Assembly (NCBI GenBank): GCA_003535955.1 | Contig: DPZM01000064.1 | Coordinates: 1 to 6,444, forward strand | Direction of reading: 5' to 3' | Length of the DNA: 6,444 nt | From: Lachnospiraceae bacterium | Lineage (GTDB): Bacteria > Bacillota > Clostridia > Lachnospirales > Lachnospiraceae | Shown here: positions 4,149 through 6,444 of the stretch, piece after piece | Layout: every line of letters starts with the position of its first letter | Numbering within the stretch: position 1 is the first letter of the stretch | Made by a program: the position numbers and the translations under genes | Notes under the pieces: model-generated | What the model was told of the DNA's origin: nothing | Seen by the model: the letters and a program-made list of their open reading frames with translations, nothing else | Database searches by the model: none

Positions 4149-6444
4149 TGAAGCATTTAACAAAAACAGCTCTTAACCGTCCGGTTGCGGTGATAGTCAT
4201 CCTGGCCGGACTCATACTTTTTTCCATAGTTTCGATATCGGGTATGCCACTTAAGCTGATGCCGGATATCAATTTCCCGGTAATGGTAGTGTATGCCACC
4301 TATCCCGGAGCATCTCCGGAGGAAGTGGATGAGAATGTGATGGAGAAGATACTGGATGCCTGCTCCAACATTTCGGGACTTAAGAAGACCCAGACCATGT
4401 CCTACGAGAACTACGGTGTTTTGGTCATGCAGTTCAATTACGGGACCGATACGTCCAAGGCTCATGATGATGTCCGATCAAGGCTTGAAACCATAGCAAA
4501 CGATCTGCCGGAGAAGACCGACGACCCCACAATTCTGGAAGTGGAGATGGATGCCTTCGATGATATGACCCTGTCCGTATCAACAGAGTCAAAGGATCTT
4601 GACCTTTTAAACCTTATAAATCAGAAGCTGGAACCGCAGCTGCGGAGGGCTGCAGCCCTTGCGGACATAAGCATAACGGGCGGCGATGAGAAGTATATCT
4701 CCATACAGCTCATTCCCGAATACGCGAGCCAGTACGGGATCAGTCCCTCTTCGGTGGTGGCTGCCATAACGGCGGTCAACTACTCCATCCCGGCGGGAAG
4801 TGTTGCCTACGGCGACCAGAAGCTGAATATGGAAACCGAGGTACGCTTCGATGATATAGAGAAGTTAAGACAGGTGCCCATAACCACAGCCAGGGGCTCT
4901 GTTATACATCTCTATGATGTGTGCAATATTGATTACGCCATAAAGGGCAAGACATCCCTTTCCCGCTACGACGGCGGCGAGGACATAAGCATAGGCCTTA
5001 AGAAAAGGCAGTCCTCCACCTCCGTCACCCTTTCAAGGCAGATAAAGGGGATCCTTGATGAATTTTCAAAATCCTATCCGGATGTCAATGTCCGTATAAT
5101 CAATGACAGCGCCGATGAGATACTGGCAATGCTTAAATCCGTTGTCAAGACACTGATCCTTGGCGTTGTCGTGGCCATGGCGGTCATCTTCCTCTTCTTC
5201 GGGGATATCAAGGGTTCTCTTATAGTAGGCTCTACGATGCCCGTATCTCTTTTGTGCGCCCTTGTGTGCATGTATTTTGCGGGAATATCCTTAAATGTTA
5301 TTTCCATGAACGCCCTGGTCATTTCCATAGGTATGATAACGGATAATGCCGTGGTCGTCATAGAGCTGTGCTTTAAGAAGCGTGCCGACGGGCTGGAATA
5401 TAAGGATGCGGCTTATGAAGGAACAAAAGTCGTAATCAATTCGGTAGTTGCTTCTACCATAACAACTGTGGTCGTATATCTGCCTCTGGCCCTGCTTAAT
5501 GGGCTCTCGGGCCAGTTCTTTAAGCAGCTGGGATTCACCATCGTATTTGTGCTGCTGGCCTCACTCTTTTCGGCAACAACCCTTGTTCCCATGTTCTTCT
5601 CCCTCTATAAGCCCAAGGAACGCAAGAACAATCCCATGTCGGTGGTTCTTGAGAAGCTGTCGGTAAAATACAGCCGTTTCCTGACATGGATACTTAACAA
5701 GAGCGTGCTTGTGATCATTGTATCGGCGGTTATGCTTGTAATCTCGGTTCTGATGGCGACGGGGCTTCGCAGTGAGCTTATTGCGGCAACGGACGAAGGT
5801 ATCGCGCAGATGGATGTAACCTTCAGGCCGGGACTGTCCCTTGAAACCATTGATGAAACAGTGGTATCCCTGGAGCAGTTTGTGGAATCAAGCGGACTGT
5901 GCGATGACTACAGCATAAGCATATCCGAAGCATCTTCCAGCGCCACGGTGGTCGCTTATATATCGGATGATGCCGGACTGACCACGGCAGAGGTGGTGGA
6001 TATGTGGAATGAAAACATGCGTGATTTTTCTCCCGTGTGTGATATCACAGTGAGCGCGGGTTCCACCACGGGCATGTCCTCATTTAACATGGGAGGATCC
6101 GAGGAATTCGATATTTCGGCGGACGACCTGCCATCACTGCGCTCCGCCAGCCGTCAGATCACGGATATCCTTGAGAGTACACCCGGGATAATATCGGTAA
6201 CATCCTCGGTCGAGGGGGGAGGAGCAGGCATCAAGATAAGCGTAAATCCCGAGATGGCCCAGGCTAACGGCTTCTCCGCTTCAATGGTATCGCAGCTTAT
6301 TTACCTTAATATGACGGGTACGGATGCAGGCGAAGTGACCATAGATAACAATACATATGAACTTAAGGTGGAATACCCCAAGGATTACTACAAGTCACTG
6401 GATGATGTGAGGACCATGACCTTTATGAATCCGCAGGGTGTAAG
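4148..6444 (+). CDS. RND-superfamily efflux permease (AcrB/HAE-type), 3' end outside window
   Basis: The ATG at 4148 shares its A with the adaptor stop; GGTGA at 4136-4140 is a modest ribosome site 7 bases upstream. The frame is open to the window end: 765 codons of an expected 1000-1050, so TM8-12 are missing. It is a proton-driven exporter of the cytoplasmic membrane. TM1 is about residues 12-33, followed by the first large outer domain with the porter-type phrase YATYPGASPEEVDENV. TM2-TM6 lie at about 332-486 and TM7 at about 519-540. The second outer domain then begins. TM4 carries the RND motif as SIGMITDNAVVVIE: Asp399 aligns with AcrB Asp407 and Asn400 with Asp408. The Lys partner expected in TM10 lies outside. 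The adaptor upstream fits a tripartite-like pump lacking an outer-membrane channel. Family certain; substrate unknown (drugs, lipids or metabolites are all possible). Confidence 0.95.
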   Translation, partial: MKHLTKTALNRPVAVIVILAGLILFSIVSISGMPLKLMPDINFPVMVVYATYPGASPEEVDENVMEKILDACSNISGLKKTQTMSYENYGVLVMQFNYGTDTSKAHDDVRSRLETIANDLPEKTDDPTILEVEMDAFDDMTLSVSTESKDLDLLNLINQKLEPQLRRAAALADISITGGDEKYISIQLIPEYASQYGISPSSVVAAITAVNYSIPAGSVAYGDQKLNMETEVRFDDIEKLRQVPITTARGSVIHLYDVCNIDYAIKGKTSLSRYDGGEDISIGLKKRQSSTSVTLSRQIKGILDEFSKSYPDVNVRIINDSADEILAMLKSVVKTLILGVVVAMAVIFLFFGDIKGSLIVGSTMPVSLLCALVCMYFAGISLNVISMNALVISIGMITDNAVVVIELCFKKRADGLEYKDAAYEGTKVVINSVVASTITTVVVYLPLALLNGLSGQFFKQLGFTIVFVLLASLFSATTLVPMFFSLYKPKERKNNPMSVVLEKLSVKYSRFLTWILNKSVLVIIVSAVMLVISVLMATGLRSELIAATDEGIAQMDVTFRPGLSLETIDETVVSLEQFVESSGLCDDYSISISEASSSATVVAYISDDAGLTTAEVVDMWNENMRDFSPVCDITVSAGSTTGMSSFNMGGSEEFDISADDLPSLRSASRQITDILESTPGIISVTSSVEGGGAGIKISVNPEMAQANGFSASMVSQLIYLNMTGTDAGEVTIDNNTYELKVEYPKDYYKSLDDVRTMTFMNPQGV

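Noticed and set aside
4157..5850. Minus-strand frames within the permease gene (4157-4465, 5074-5361, 5605-5850)
   Set aside because: The + strand frame is continuously open with RND motifs and membrane segments; these are shadows.

Overview
The window looks like chromosomal DNA of a monoderm Firmicute, most likely a Lachnospiraceae-type Clostridium relative (inference). The reasons are moderate GC with frequent ATA, AGG and CTT codons, strong AGGAG ribosome binding sites, two lipoproteins with classic lipoboxes, and a butanol-dehydrogenase-like iron alcohol dehydrogenase. No rRNA, tRNA, CRISPR array or transposase gene was seen.

Layout. (1) Positions 1-474 are the C-terminal 157 residues of an iron-containing alcohol dehydrogenase on the + strand. 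(2) A near-perfect 20-bp hairpin at 477-516 separates it from a convergent gene and probably terminates both. (3) A minus-strand gene (523-1923) encodes a 466-residue lipoprotein with an acidic linker and no function I recognise. (4) A 419-bp divergent intergenic region (1924-2342) holds a 136-bp fold-back element with 13-bp terminal inverted repeats, a second copy of the GAACCGTCCCC palindrome core, and a good sigma-70 promoter whose -10 box lies inside an inverted repeat. (5) A + strand operon follows. It begins with a 601-residue lipoprotein membrane-fusion protein with an unusually long alpha-hairpin (2343-4148). This overlaps by one base an RND-superfamily permease (4148 to the window end, 765 codons present).

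The last two genes form one efflux unit: a proton-driven RND permease and its lipid-anchored periplasmic-adaptor-type partner. In a cell without an outer membrane there should be no TolC partner, which makes the very long adaptor hairpin interesting. The divided palindrome over the promoter suggests control by a TetR- or MarR-like dimeric repressor, but no regulator gene lies in the window.

The most unusual signals are the fold-back element at 1984-2119, the two related GAACCGTCCCC palindromes on either side of the lipoprotein gene, and the extended adaptor hairpin with heptad repeats. None amounts to proof of a new system; each is a testable lead.
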